From Candidatus Jettenia ecosi (GTDB taxonomy: Bacteria > Planctomycetota > Brocadiia > Brocadiales > Brocadiaceae): 53,476 bases of DNA. The stretch is taken from positions 1 to 53,476 of the forward strand of contig SULG01000015.1 of assembly GCA_005524015.1 (NCBI GenBank), written 5' to 3'. Positions 9,492 through 17,074 of this stretch are shown in pieces (position 1 is the first letter of the stretch; every line of letters starts with the position of its first letter). The notes under the pieces are model-generated. The model had not been told where the DNA came from. It worked only from the letters and a program-made list of their open reading frames with translations, and did no database searches. The translations under genes were made by a program, and so were the position numbers.

Positions 9492-9564
9492 TATTGCACA
9501 TGATAAGATACATACTAAAAACCTCTACAGGTATTTTCAAAATATTTTTTCGGAGACAAGTTGC

Positions 9565-11250
9565 ATGAGTAATCAACCAAACAAAGTTATCTATTCCATG
9601 TTCAAGGTAAGCAAATATTATGATAAGAAGCCCGTGTTGAAGGATATTTCCCTTTCGTATTTTTACGGCGCAAAAATTGGTGTGCTGGGTTTAAATGGTT
9701 CAGGAAAGAGTTCTCTTCTGCGCATTCTTGCTGGAGTAGATAAGGACTTTAACGGACAGGCAACCCTTTCCGCAGGCTACACAGTTGGATTTCTCGAACA
9801 AGAACCGTTCCTGGATGGAACAAAAACGGTGCGTGAGATTGTGGAGCAGGGTGTTCAGGAATTGGCAGACCTCCATTATGAGTATAACCAGATTAACGAG
9901 CAATTTGCCAGGCCGATGTCGGACAAAGATATGGATAAGCTGATAGAACGGCAGGGGGAGGTGCAGGAAAAAATTGATACACTGGGGGCATGGGATTTGG
10001 ATTCTCGTCTGGAAATGGCTATGGATGCCTTGCGCTGCCCTGAAGGGAACACACCGGTAAAGGTATTATCCGGAGGAGAACGACGCCGTGTTGCACTTTG
10101 CCGGTTATTATTACAAAAGCCGGACATCCTGCTTTTAGACGAACCGACGAACCACCTTGACGCCGAATCAGTAGCCTGGTTAGAGCATCATTTGCAAAAT
10201 TATGAGGGAACCATAATTGCGGTAACCCATGATCGTTATTTCCTCGATAATGTAGCCGGTTGGATATTAGAGCTGGACCGGGGGTATGGAATTCCATGGA
10301 AGGGGAATTATACGTCGTGGCTTGAGCAAAAGCAAAAGAGATTGCAGCAGGAAGAAAAGCAGGAAACAGAACGGCAGAAGACTTTACAGCGCGAGCTGGA
10401 ATGGATCAGGATGACGCCGAAGGGCAGACATGCAAAATCAAAGGCGCGTATTAACTCTTATGAGTTGCTTCTTGAACAACAAAATGAAAAACGAATAAAG
10501 GAGTTAGAGATCTACATTCCGCCCGGCCCAAGACTGGGTAATTTAGTAATTGAGGCAGACCAGGTCTCCAAGGCATACGGGGATTGTATTTTGGTGGAGG
10601 GGATGACGTTTTCTCTGCCGCGGGGAGGCATCATTGGAGTTATTGGCCCTAATGGCGCCGGGAAAACTACGCTATTCCGAATGATAACTGGTCAGGAGAA
10701 ACCGGATGCCGGTACAATTCGGGTGGGAGAGTCGGTTAAGCTTGCGTACGTTGATCAGAACCGGGAAACCCTCGATCCGAATAAGACCGTATGGGAGATA
10801 ATTTCCGGAGGCCGGGATACCATCCGGCTTGGCAACAGAGAGGTCAATTCCCGCGCTTATGTGGCGCGTTTTAATTTTTTTGGGGCAGACCAGCAAAAGC
10901 CGGTGGGAGCCCTATCCGGGGGAGAACGGAACAGGGTACACCTTGCCTGCATGCTGAACGATGGCGCCAATGTGCTTCTGTTGGACGAACCCACGAACGA
11001 TCTTGATGTAAACACCATGCGAGCCCTTGAAGACGCCATGGAAAACTTCTCCGGCTGTGTCGTGGTAATTAGCCATGACCGATGGTTCCTGGATCGGATT
11101 GCTACCCATATCCTTGCTTTTGAGGGTGATAGCAAAGTCGTCTGGTTTGAAGGAAATTATTCCGAATACGAGGCAGATCGAAAGAAACGCCTCGGCGCTG
11201 CAGGCGACCAACCCCATCGCATTAAATACCGGCATTTGACAAGGGCTTAA
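9565..11250 (+). CDS. ettA: Energy-dependent translational throttle protein EttA (ABC-F)
   Basis: Soluble ABC-F ATPase that binds the ribosomal E site and gates the first elongation steps according to the ATP/ADP ratio. Two ABC domains are present: Walker A GLNGSGKS at about 42 and GPNGAGKT at about 361, with signatures LSGGERRRVALCRLLL and LSGGERNRVHLACML and Walker B/H-loop segments LLLDEPTNHLD and LLLDEPTNDLD. The 561-aa length, the MSNQPNKVIYSMFKVSKYYD start, and the arm and linker segment (WIRMTPKGRHAKSKARINSY) are typical of EttA rather than Uup or antibiotic-resistance ABC-F members. It ends 21 nt from the convergent LOG-family gene. Confidence 0.95.
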   Translation: MSNQPNKVIYSMFKVSKYYDKKPVLKDISLSYFYGAKIGVLGLNGSGKSSLLRILAGVDKDFNGQATLSAGYTVGFLEQEPFLDGTKTVREIVEQGVQELADLHYEYNQINEQFARPMSDKDMDKLIERQGEVQEKIDTLGAWDLDSRLEMAMDALRCPEGNTPVKVLSGGERRRVALCRLLLQKPDILLLDEPTNHLDAESVAWLEHHLQNYEGTIIAVTHDRYFLDNVAGWILELDRGYGIPWKGNYTSWLEQKQKRLQQEEKQETERQKTLQRELEWIRMTPKGRHAKSKARINSYELLLEQQNEKRIKELEIYIPPGPRLGNLVIEADQVSKAYGDCILVEGMTFSLPRGGIIGVIGPNGAGKTTLFRMITGQEKPDAGTIRVGESVKLAYVDQNRETLDPNKTVWEIISGGRDTIRLGNREVNSRAYVARFNFFGADQQKPVGALSGGERNRVHLACMLNDGANVLLLDEPTNDLDVNTMRALEDAMENFSGCVVVISHDRWFLDRIATHILAFEGDSKVVWFEGNYSEYEADRKKRLGAAGDQPHRIKYRHLTRA

Positions 11251-11271
11251 TTCATGGAGAATAAAGATTTA

Positions 11272-11988
11272 TTATTTACTATTAGCCAGATTCTGAATTA
11301 ACTGAAAAGCCTCATCTGCCGTATCCACTAAATGGTAGATGTGCATATCTTCCGGATTTATAGCATTATTTTTTTTGTATATCTGATTTTCTATCCACGC
11401 TAAAAGCGGTGACCAATATTCTCTATCTATTAAAATAATAGGAATTGGTTTGCTCTTTTTTGTTTGAACCAGGGTAATCAATTCAAAAAATTCATCGAGA
11501 GTTCCAAAGCCCCCTGGGAAAAAAATATAGACCTCTGAAGCAAATGACAACATTAATTTACGTATAAAAAAGTGATTAACCGCTATAGATTCTATGACAT
11601 ATGGATTGGTCTCTTGCTCAACAGCTAATTGGATATTAATCCCAACAGATTTGCCGCCTGCATCGTATGCGCCTCGATTGGCCGCTTCCATCACACCCGG
11701 GCCTCCGCCTGTAATTACGGCAAAACCAGCCTTGGCCAATTTATATCCTAATTTCCGTGCCTCTTTATAAATTTCATCTTTAAATCCACGGCGAGCCGAA
11801 CCAAATATACTGGCTGACAAAGGGTAATTTCTTAGGAATTCATAGCCACTAACAAACTCACCTATAATCTTAAAAATTCGCCAGGATGAGGTTTCCTCAA
11901 CATGGCCTTCTATAACTTTGTCTATTCGATGGTCAGGGGTTATTGAAGCTTCTTTTATCTTTCTTTTTGTCTTTTTCTTTGATGACAT
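11272..11988 (-). CDS. LOG-family (TIGR00730) Rossmann-fold protein
   Basis: Likely nucleoside 5'-monophosphate phosphoribohydrolase of the lysine decarboxylase-like/LOG family, which cleaves (cytokinin-type) nucleotides into base and ribose 5-phosphate. The two signature blocks are intact: GGGPGVMEAANRGAYDAGG and PGGFGTLDEFFE, the latter supplying catalytic residues. An N-terminal basic extension (MSSKKKTKRKIKE) precedes the fold, giving 238 residues, slightly longer than the minimal 190-aa enzymes. The gene is convergent with ettA and stands alone; the upstream side opens into the repeat desert. Substrate in bacteria of this kind is not known. Confidence 0.9.
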   Translation of the reverse strand: MSSKKKTKRKIKEASITPDHRIDKVIEGHVEETSSWRIFKIIGEFVSGYEFLRNYPLSASIFGSARRGFKDEIYKEARKLGYKLAKAGFAVITGGGPGVMEAANRGAYDAGGKSVGINIQLAVEQETNPYVIESIAVNHFFIRKLMLSFASEVYIFFPGGFGTLDEFFELITLVQTKKSKPIPIILIDREYWSPLLAWIENQIYKKNNAINPEDMHIYHLVDTADEAFQLIQNLANSK

Positions 11989-12090
11989 AGATTGTTCTTC
12001 CTTTATTATTATGTACCTTACATGAGTTCAGTAAAGTGTAACTAAGAAGGAATATAAAATTATGATATAATTTGCTCTACATAGAGTACC

Positions 12091-12143
12091 CTCTGTATGA
12101 AACCGAATATACCGCATTCAACCCCGAAGGGGTGAAATGATTC
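12091..12143. repeat. 53-bp dispersed repeat, copy 1
   Basis: CTCTGTATGAAA then ACCGCATTCAACCCCGAAGG and GGTGAAATGATTC recur in the same orientation at 44199-44251 with only about four differences over 53 nt. The core CCCCGAAGGGG is a hairpin. Confidence 0.75.
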
Positions 12144-12160
12144 TGGGTACAATATACCCT

Positions 12161-12271
12161 ACCATCAAATCCCGAAGGGATGATATCTCAATGCGGATAT
12201 TCTATGTCATCCCTTCGGGGTTGAAGGGCTTTTTTCTGCTTTTTCTATAATCATGACCTCCCTACGGGATT
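12161..12271. repeat. About 110-bp dispersed repeat, inverted copy at 52621
   Basis: The reverse complement of 12161-12271 aligns with 52621-52733, sharing AATCCCGTAGGGA, GTCATGATTATAG, AACCCCGAA and CATCCCTTCGGGATTTGATG blocks. Small indels occur in the middle. Each half contains a CCCGAAGGG-type hairpin. Confidence 0.7.
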
Positions 12272-12396
12272 AGGTAAAGACGCAACACTTGCATCTTCAA
12301 AATCCTCCGTCTGGTACCATTGCAACATCGTGTATCTCTGTGTTTATTAACGTTGAGAAATTTCAATTCCGTAGGGCAACCCTTTCGGGTTGCCTG

Positions 12397-12456
12397 GCAA
12401 GGCTAAAGCCCATATGCATCAAGCTAACATGTGTAAACGGTGAAGAATAACAAACC
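12397..12456 (-). repeat. 60-bp dispersed repeat, inverted copy of 1789-1849
   Basis: Read on the minus strand it gives GGTTTGTTATTCTTCACCGT followed by TTAGCTTGATGCATATGGGC, matching the plus-strand sequence at 1789-1849 closely. Shorter cores of the same motif occur at 8947 and 29683. Confidence 0.7.
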
Positions 12457-12578
12457 ACTCATAATCCCCCTTGTGATCCCCCTTTAAAAAAGGGAGAAAT
12501 CCCTCGCACCCCATTATTCTATAGTATCCAAATGATGAAACCGAACATATCATCAACTGGAGAAGGATTACCCTGTTT

Positions 12579-12661
12579 GTCATTGCGAGGGGTCTTTTCC
12601 GAAGCAATCTCTTCTGAAATATTCAAGGGATTGCTTCGGACACTACGCTCGCAATGACATG
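12579..12661. repeat. Long imperfect hairpin with GCAATGAC ends
   Basis: GTCATTGCGAGG at the left and CTCGCAATGAC at the right enclose a second complementary pair (CCGAAGCAATC and GATTGCTTCGG). This is the widespread CATTGCGAG/GCAATGAC type of intergenic palindrome. No coding potential is evident. Confidence 0.7.
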
Positions 12662-12755
12662 TTAAGAATCCTCTCCATTTCATACACTTATCTATGAGCC
12701 AAAGACTCTCAACTTTCCCCACATTCTGTTCGGTTTCATCTGTTGGATGCTATAG

Positions 12756-13030
12756 CTTATCCTTACCCACATCTTTAGAATACCATGAAGAGATGTCTCG
12801 CCGGGGGCGTCTCTCTGAAGAAACTTTATATGCTCTGTAAGCCTATTCCCGGGTGGCATTGACAAACTCTGTTTGTCAGTGTGGTATATTCCCTATCCAC
12901 GGGTGTACTTGAACAACATGGACAAAAGATCCCCGTTCAAGACATACGGGGGTATGGTTTGTCCGTGCCACCCTGTTTCGTCTTATCGCACTACTCAAAT
13001 TTACCTCTCTGACTTGTGGGTAAAGATAAG
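12756..13030. mobile_element. MITE-like family A, copy 2, with nested element
   Basis: Bounded by CTTATCCTTACCCACATC (12756-12773) and CTTGTGGGTAAAGATAAG (13013-13030), the same termini as the 265-bp segment at 1497-1761. The interior differs from that copy and contains a second, complete palindromic element (12851-12973). No transposase is present, so movement, if any, would have been in trans. Confidence 0.6.
12851..12973. mobile_element. MITE-like family B, 123 bp, copy 1
   Basis: Terminal inverted repeats GGGTGGCATTGACAAAC and GTTTGTCCGTGCCACCC enclose 123 bp that includes the hairpin TGACAAACTCTGTTTGTCA (12860-12878). The same termini bound a 98-bp element at 44326-44423 with its own GACAAAC hairpins. 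It is nested inside the family A element. Confidence 0.65.
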
Positions 13031-13076
13031 TTGAGAAAAGAGGGAAATCCCTCGCTCCCTCTTTTCTCAACTTATC
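13025..13076. repeat. Perfect 21-bp-stem hairpin
   Basis: GATAAGTTGAGAAAAGAGGG and its complement pair perfectly over 21 bp around a 10-nt loop (13046-13055). No T-tract follows immediately, so it is more likely a repeat end than a Rho-independent terminator. It overlaps the right end of the family A element. Confidence 0.7.
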
Positions 13077-13331
13077 CTTCTTTCCCCTTTTTTAAAGGGG
13101 GGTTAGAGGGGAACACGGACACACATTTCTCTTTCTCCAAAAATTATGAAAATACTGTTTGGTTTAAGGGAAAATAAACATCAGAAAGGGAGTAGTTAAT
13201 GAGAAGGGTAGTAAATATTGAAGGGAAAAGCAAGGTAAAAAAGAGAAGTTCGTTTTGTATGTTGATACGCAATTTCCTAATCGGATAACGATAATCTTAT
13301 TTCCCTTTTTCCCCATGAAAAGCGCATCAAA

Positions 13332-13394
13332 AAGTGTGACATGACACGCTTAAGGTGTAGCATGGCACATTTAAAGTGTGACATGACACGCTTT
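13332..13394. repeat. Three tandem 21-bp palindromic units
   Basis: Units at 13332-13352, 13353-13373 and 13374-13394 follow the consensus AAGTGTGACATGACACGCTT. Units 1 and 3 are nearly identical and unit 2 is degenerate. Each has dyad symmetry (GTGT-n6-ACAC), and the whole array is flanked by inverted GC(A/G)TCAAAAAG ends at about 13323 and 13402. Spacing of two helical turns resembles an array of protein-binding sites, about 440 bp upstream of the secreted-protein gene. Confidence 0.7.
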
Positions 13395-13835
13395 TTGACG
13401 CAGTCGTTTGAATGAATGCGTGGCCGTTTATTTTTTTAATAGATATCTATTCCTAACTGTAATCACAACATAGTATGAATTTTCTTAATACACTCGCTTC
13501 ATTTTAATTTCTGGTATCTGTATTGCTTTTAATTTTGTAATTCATGGTAAAATAAAGAGGTAATGACACTTACTGACATTATGGGTTTCTCGGTAGTCTA
13601 TCTCTTTATTGTGGAAGCACTTGAGATATAACGCTAGCTTTCCTAAGTTCCATTGCTGAATGCCGCACTACTTATTTTTTTGTACTTTTTCAAAGAAGGA
13701 GGTGTAAAAATATGATATGAAATACAATCAAGACTTCTTGCGGTAAAAGGTGCATGAAATAAAAAGTAGTGTGTATCGGAGTTATACCTGGAATAATTAT
13801 AAATGTTTACAATTTTTATAACGGAGAATAATATT
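13395..13835. other. AT-rich leader upstream of the secreted-protein gene
   Basis: No gene is recognised. An AGAAGGAGGTG motif at 13695-13705 followed by ATATGATATGA looks like a ribosome-binding site without a sustained frame. The GGAG at 13823-13826 serves the ATG at 13836. Confidence 0.4.
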
Positions 13836-14642
13836 ATGAGAATTGTTTCGAATTATTGGCGAGGTGCAACTGTTCTGTTTGGAATTTTGTTTGTGCTTAT
13901 AGTTCTTGCGACTCCAACACTTGTACAAGGCAGAACTATACAACGGCCAATCCAGGATTTTCTATCTCAACAAGGAACCTTTTGCATTGATGATGGCGCG
14001 AGCGGATGTTTCCTCTCTATCCCTCCCGATCCTAACTTCATTGGCTGGTCAAAGGATTTTGATAAAGATAACGATGGCGTTCAAGATGCGGCAGCTTTAT
14101 TCGCAGGGATAGATTACGCAGGTTTGGTAAATGCCTATCCTAATGGAGAAAAACCTGAAATAACGGGAACTGTCACCGAACGTAGATTAAAAGATGGTCG
14201 TGCGGAAGTTACTGTGTTACTCCATACGAAAAATGCAAATGCATGGGTAGTCGAATTAGATCTCGCAGGAGATGTTTCTGATCAGATTGCGAATAAAGCT
14301 ACCCTGTTTGGCCACCGGCCTGTTGATGTACTTAATGGTGAGGGGCAGGCTTTAGCCGATACATTTCTGCATGTTGTCTTCATCAACACTGCGCCGGGCG
14401 CTCCCCTGCCGGACTTGATCCGGTTCGCCGTCGGAGCTACCGAGCCTGGGCAGGAGCTGAAATTCCTTTCCTTCAGCGCTCATGCAAAAGGTCCATTGAT
14501 CGCAGAATTTGGTATCCCTGAGGGCACGCCGGGCAAATGTACGGTTATACAAACTGGTCTTTTCATGACGCATGGGCAAGGTCTTGGTATTGCGGATTTC
14601 TTCCCCGCAGAGGATATAAATCTTAATGTAATAGGACACTGA
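13836..14642 (+). CDS. Secreted protein with Ca-loop-like acidic motif (268 aa)
   Basis: Unrecognised family. The ATG at 13836 with CGGAG upstream is preferred to an earlier in-frame ATG (13803) because it places a classic signal peptide at the start (MRIVSNYWRGATVLFGILFV, cleavage near LVQG-RT). The mature protein has two cysteines close together (GTFCIDDGASGCFL), a DKDNDGVQDAA loop like thrombospondin type-3 calcium repeats, and a beta-rich remainder without membrane segments. It is probably exported to the periplasm or cell surface. It is followed 117 nt later by the cysteine-rich miniprotein gene. Confidence 0.75.
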   Translation: MRIVSNYWRGATVLFGILFVLIVLATPTLVQGRTIQRPIQDFLSQQGTFCIDDGASGCFLSIPPDPNFIGWSKDFDKDNDGVQDAAALFAGIDYAGLVNAYPNGEKPEITGTVTERRLKDGRAEVTVLLHTKNANAWVVELDLAGDVSDQIANKATLFGHRPVDVLNGEGQALADTFLHVVFINTAPGAPLPDLIRFAVGATEPGQELKFLSFSAHAKGPLIAEFGIPEGTPGKCTVIQTGLFMTHGQGLGIADFFPAEDINLNVIGH

Positions 14643-14758
14643 ATAATAGCTACTTCAGTTTTGTAGGTTGGGGTTGAGGAACGAAACCCAGCAGTTCCTT
14701 AAATACTATGAGCGGTTGATGTTGGTTTCGCTTTATAAAATAGAAAGGGGGTGAAAAT

Positions 14759-14875
14759 ATGTGTCAAACTTGCGGATGTACGCCATGTAATACATGCGGC
14801 AAGCCTATTAAGAATGGCGTTTGCAGTGGATGTGGCAAAGAATCTGGTACTTGTACCTGTAAGAGGAAAGAATAA
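14759..14875 (+). CDS. 38-aa cysteine-rich miniprotein (metal-binding)
   Basis: A strong ribosome-binding site (GAAAGGGGGTG, 14742-14752) precedes an ATG at 14759. The product starts MCQTCGCTPCNTCGKPIKNG and continues VCSGCGKESGTCTCKRKE. Nine of 38 residues are cysteines, arranged as C-x2-C-x-C-x2-C-x2-C, then C-x2-C and C-x-C. This is metallothionein-like or a double zinc-knuckle and is most likely a cytosolic Zn/Cu/Cd-binding protein. No close named family is assigned. Its short length and good translation signal argue for a genuine gene. Confidence 0.75.
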   Translation: MCQTCGCTPCNTCGKPIKNGVCSGCGKESGTCTCKRKE

Positions 14876-15327
14876 CTCTGGCGAAAAAAAGATAGACCAC
14901 TATTGATAGTCAAAAAGAATGATAACCAGAGCATATTACTAAGGGGAGTATGTAATAGCTTGCACCGATCAATTGTAAAACAGTAAAATACGTCTGTAAT
15001 TAAGCTTCCTTCTCAGATGAAACGAGAACTTAGGTATCAAATGTTATAAACTATTATATGCTTCCCTTGGTAATCCTTGTAATGGTGGTTCACCAATTGT
15101 TCATAACGGATAAGCAACTCTTTGAGTGATCCACATTTGTTCGGCCGTGTTAATGAAATGTTAGACCATATTAGCGCGAGATTAAGCAATATCAGGCATG
15201 CTCGCTTTAATAAAGACGAGACTTCACTGTAAAGATGTTTTCAAATGGATATCCTGGTTATTATACCTGCCAGAGACCAACTCCCAAGCACCTGTTAATT
15301 TCATTCTAAAAGAAGAAAGGAAAATCT
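14876..15327. other. Intergenic region before the DUF2024 gene
   Basis: About 450 nt without a supported gene or repeat. AAAGAAGAAAGG at 15309-15320 is the ribosome-binding region of the next gene. Traces of degraded coding sequence may be present around 15140-15240 but cannot be assigned. Confidence 0.35.
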
Positions 15328-15588
15328 ATGAAAGTAGCTGTCTATGATACCTATGTCGTAAAGAAAAACGGGGCGACAATGCATTTTGATATTATCGTCC
15401 CAAAGGACCAGGCCCATGAAAATGCCCTTCAATATGGTCATGAATATCTAAAAAGAGTGGGGCAAGAGGGGCAACCACTCACAACGAAAGAATGTCGCTT
15501 CTGTCATATAGAAGATGCATCAGAGGATGTTGAGAAGGCCATTAAAGAGAGCGGTTATTACATTTACGAAATGGACGGATGTAGTTGA
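15328..15588 (+). CDS. DUF2024 family protein
   Basis: Small 86-aa soluble protein of the DUF2024 family: MKVAVYDTYVVKKNGATMHF at the start, a central CRFCHIE motif and the C-terminal GYYIYEMDGCS. The C-x2-C-H and terminal Cys could bind a metal, but the family function is unknown. A GAAAGGAAAA ribosome-binding site sits just upstream. The aldo/keto reductase gene begins 33 nt downstream on the same strand and may be co-transcribed. Confidence 0.85.
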   Translation: MKVAVYDTYVVKKNGATMHFDIIVPKDQAHENALQYGHEYLKRVGQEGQPLTTKECRFCHIEDASEDVEKAIKESGYYIYEMDGCS

Positions 15589-15621
15589 GAAATGCCCATC
15601 CGATTTTAATGAGAGGCTAAC

Positions 15622-16473
15622 ATGGAATTCAAAAAGCTGACAGATAGTATTACAATACCCGTTATAGGTCTTGGGACATGGACTATTGGTGGAGGGGATG
15701 AAGCAGACGCCACGTATGATAAAGAAGATATTTCTGCAATAAAAACTGCAATCAAACTTGGAATAACACATATTGATATCGCTGAATCGTATGCCGAAGG
15801 CCATACAGAAGAACTGGTTGGAAGGGCAATCGGTGGTTTTGGTAGAAAAAGTCTATTTATCACATCGAAAGTTTCACCGGAGCATTTAAGCTACGACGAT
15901 CTCCTTGCTTCTGCAAAAGGAAGTCTGAGAAGATTAAATACGGATTATATTGATTTATATCTGATTCATGCGCCAAATCCGGACATCCCCATACAGGAAA
16001 CCATGAAGGCAATGAATTTTTTAGTTGAACAGAAACTGATTCGGTGTATGGGGGTAAGCAATTTTTCGGTTGAACAAATAAAAGAAGCGCAGAAATATAC
16101 CAAAAATAAAATTGTTGCTAATGAAATTGAATACAACCTGCTTGTGAGAGACAAAGGTAGAGTTACAGAAAATATGGAATCTAAAATAATTCCCTATTGC
16201 CAGGAAAATAATATTCTCATTATCGCATGGAGACCTCTTGCAAAGGGTGAACTCGCAAAACCTGGTTTTAAAATCTTAGATGAATTCGCTGACAAATATA
16301 ACAGAACTCAATCTCAAATTGCGATAAATTGGTTAATTTCCAAGAAGGGGATTGTTACCATAACAAAATCAACAAAACTTGAGCACCTTAAGGAAAACCT
16401 GGGTGCGATCGGCTGGAAATTACAGCAAGAAGATATTGAACGATTAAATAACGAATTTATAACTTCAAGCTAA
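15622..16473 (+). CDS. Aldo/keto reductase
   Basis: NAD(P)H-dependent oxidoreductase of the AKR superfamily acting on aldehydes or ketones. The (beta/alpha)8 landmarks are present: GLGTWTIGGGDE at the start, the catalytic Asp and Tyr in HIDIAESYAEGHTEELVG, the Lys in LFITSKVSPEH and the His in DLYLIHAPNPD, followed by GVSNFSVEQI and the cofactor-site region KGIVTITKSTKLEHLKENL. The 283-aa length is typical. Substrate is not predictable. Co-directional with DUF2024 and DUF488 neighbours. Confidence 0.92.
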   Translation: MEFKKLTDSITIPVIGLGTWTIGGGDEADATYDKEDISAIKTAIKLGITHIDIAESYAEGHTEELVGRAIGGFGRKSLFITSKVSPEHLSYDDLLASAKGSLRRLNTDYIDLYLIHAPNPDIPIQETMKAMNFLVEQKLIRCMGVSNFSVEQIKEAQKYTKNKIVANEIEYNLLVRDKGRVTENMESKIIPYCQENNILIIAWRPLAKGELAKPGFKILDEFADKYNRTQSQIAINWLISKKGIVTITKSTKLEHLKENLGAIGWKLQQEDIERLNNEFITSS

Positions 16474-16592
16474 CACTCGGCTTAAAAATTGGCTAAAATG
16501 GAAAATTACTATGCCACAGAAGTTATGCTGCTTGTTTTAAAATGAGACTGGATTTTTTTATAGAGTGACGAGAAAGGTGGTTTAAATTTGCT

Positions 16593-16937
16593 ATGTTTGG
16601 AATAAAACGGGTTTATGAAAAACCGGATGAAGATGATGGGATAAGAGTGTTGATTGATCGTCTCTGGCCACGGGGTCTCAAAAAAGAGGAGGCTAAAATT
16701 GACCACTGGATGAAAGAGATCGGTCCCAGTGATACGCTCCGTAAATGGTTTGGTCATAAAGAGGAACACTGGCAGGAGTTTAAAAGTCGTTATATGAAAG
16801 AGTTGAAAGATAAAAACGAACTCTTGAAACAATTGGTAGATTTAGGGAAAAAGAAAAAAGTTACTCTCCTATATGCTGCCAAAAAAGAAGAAATAAATAA
16901 CGCACAAGTGCTTTTGGAGGTATTGAAAAAGAAATGA
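16593..16937 (+). CDS. DUF488 family protein
   Basis: A 114-residue member of DUF488, recognised by IDRLWPRGLKKEEAKIDHWM and LRKWFGHKEEHWQEFKSRY, both conserved blocks, ending in a VTLLYAAKKEEINNAQVLLE segment. Function is unknown; members are often found near oxidoreductases. GAGAAAGGTGG (16569-16579) is a plausible ribosome-binding site 13 or more nt upstream of the ATG at 16593. Soluble and cytosolic by composition. Confidence 0.88.
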   Translation: MFGIKRVYEKPDEDDGIRVLIDRLWPRGLKKEEAKIDHWMKEIGPSDTLRKWFGHKEEHWQEFKSRYMKELKDKNELLKQLVDLGKKKKVTLLYAAKKEEINNAQVLLEVLKKK

Positions 16938-17074
16938 GTTGGGATTATCCACATCAAAAGAAAGATGAATGTGTAAGATAAAAGAAAGTATGCCGACTAT
17001 TGCAGAAAGACTGTGTACTGGGAGGAAAGGTACAATATAATAGAGAGACGATCAACTGAATAAGAGAAAAGAGA

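Larger units (their letters stand above)
11989..12755. other. Repeat-rich intergenic desert, first part
   Basis: No gene is supported. It contains four recognisable dispersed elements: 12091-12143 (direct copy at 44199-44251), 12161-12271 (inverted copy at 52621-52733), 12397-12456 (inverted copy of 1789-1849) and the long hairpin 12579-12661. The recurring CCCCGAAGGGG and ATCCCGAAGGGAT motifs form small hairpins within these units. Confidence 0.6.

Noticed and set aside
12419-13070. Several 60-70 aa minus-strand frames
   Set aside because: They run through palindromic repeats and MITE-like elements and share no family features.
11989-13400. Possible CRISPR array, because of many short repeats
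   Set aside because: Units are unequal, mostly palindromic and irregularly spaced; there are no uniform spacers or cas genes.
15520-15863. Minus-strand frames over DUF2024 and the aldo/keto reductase gene
   Set aside because: Shadows of two well-supported plus-strand genes.
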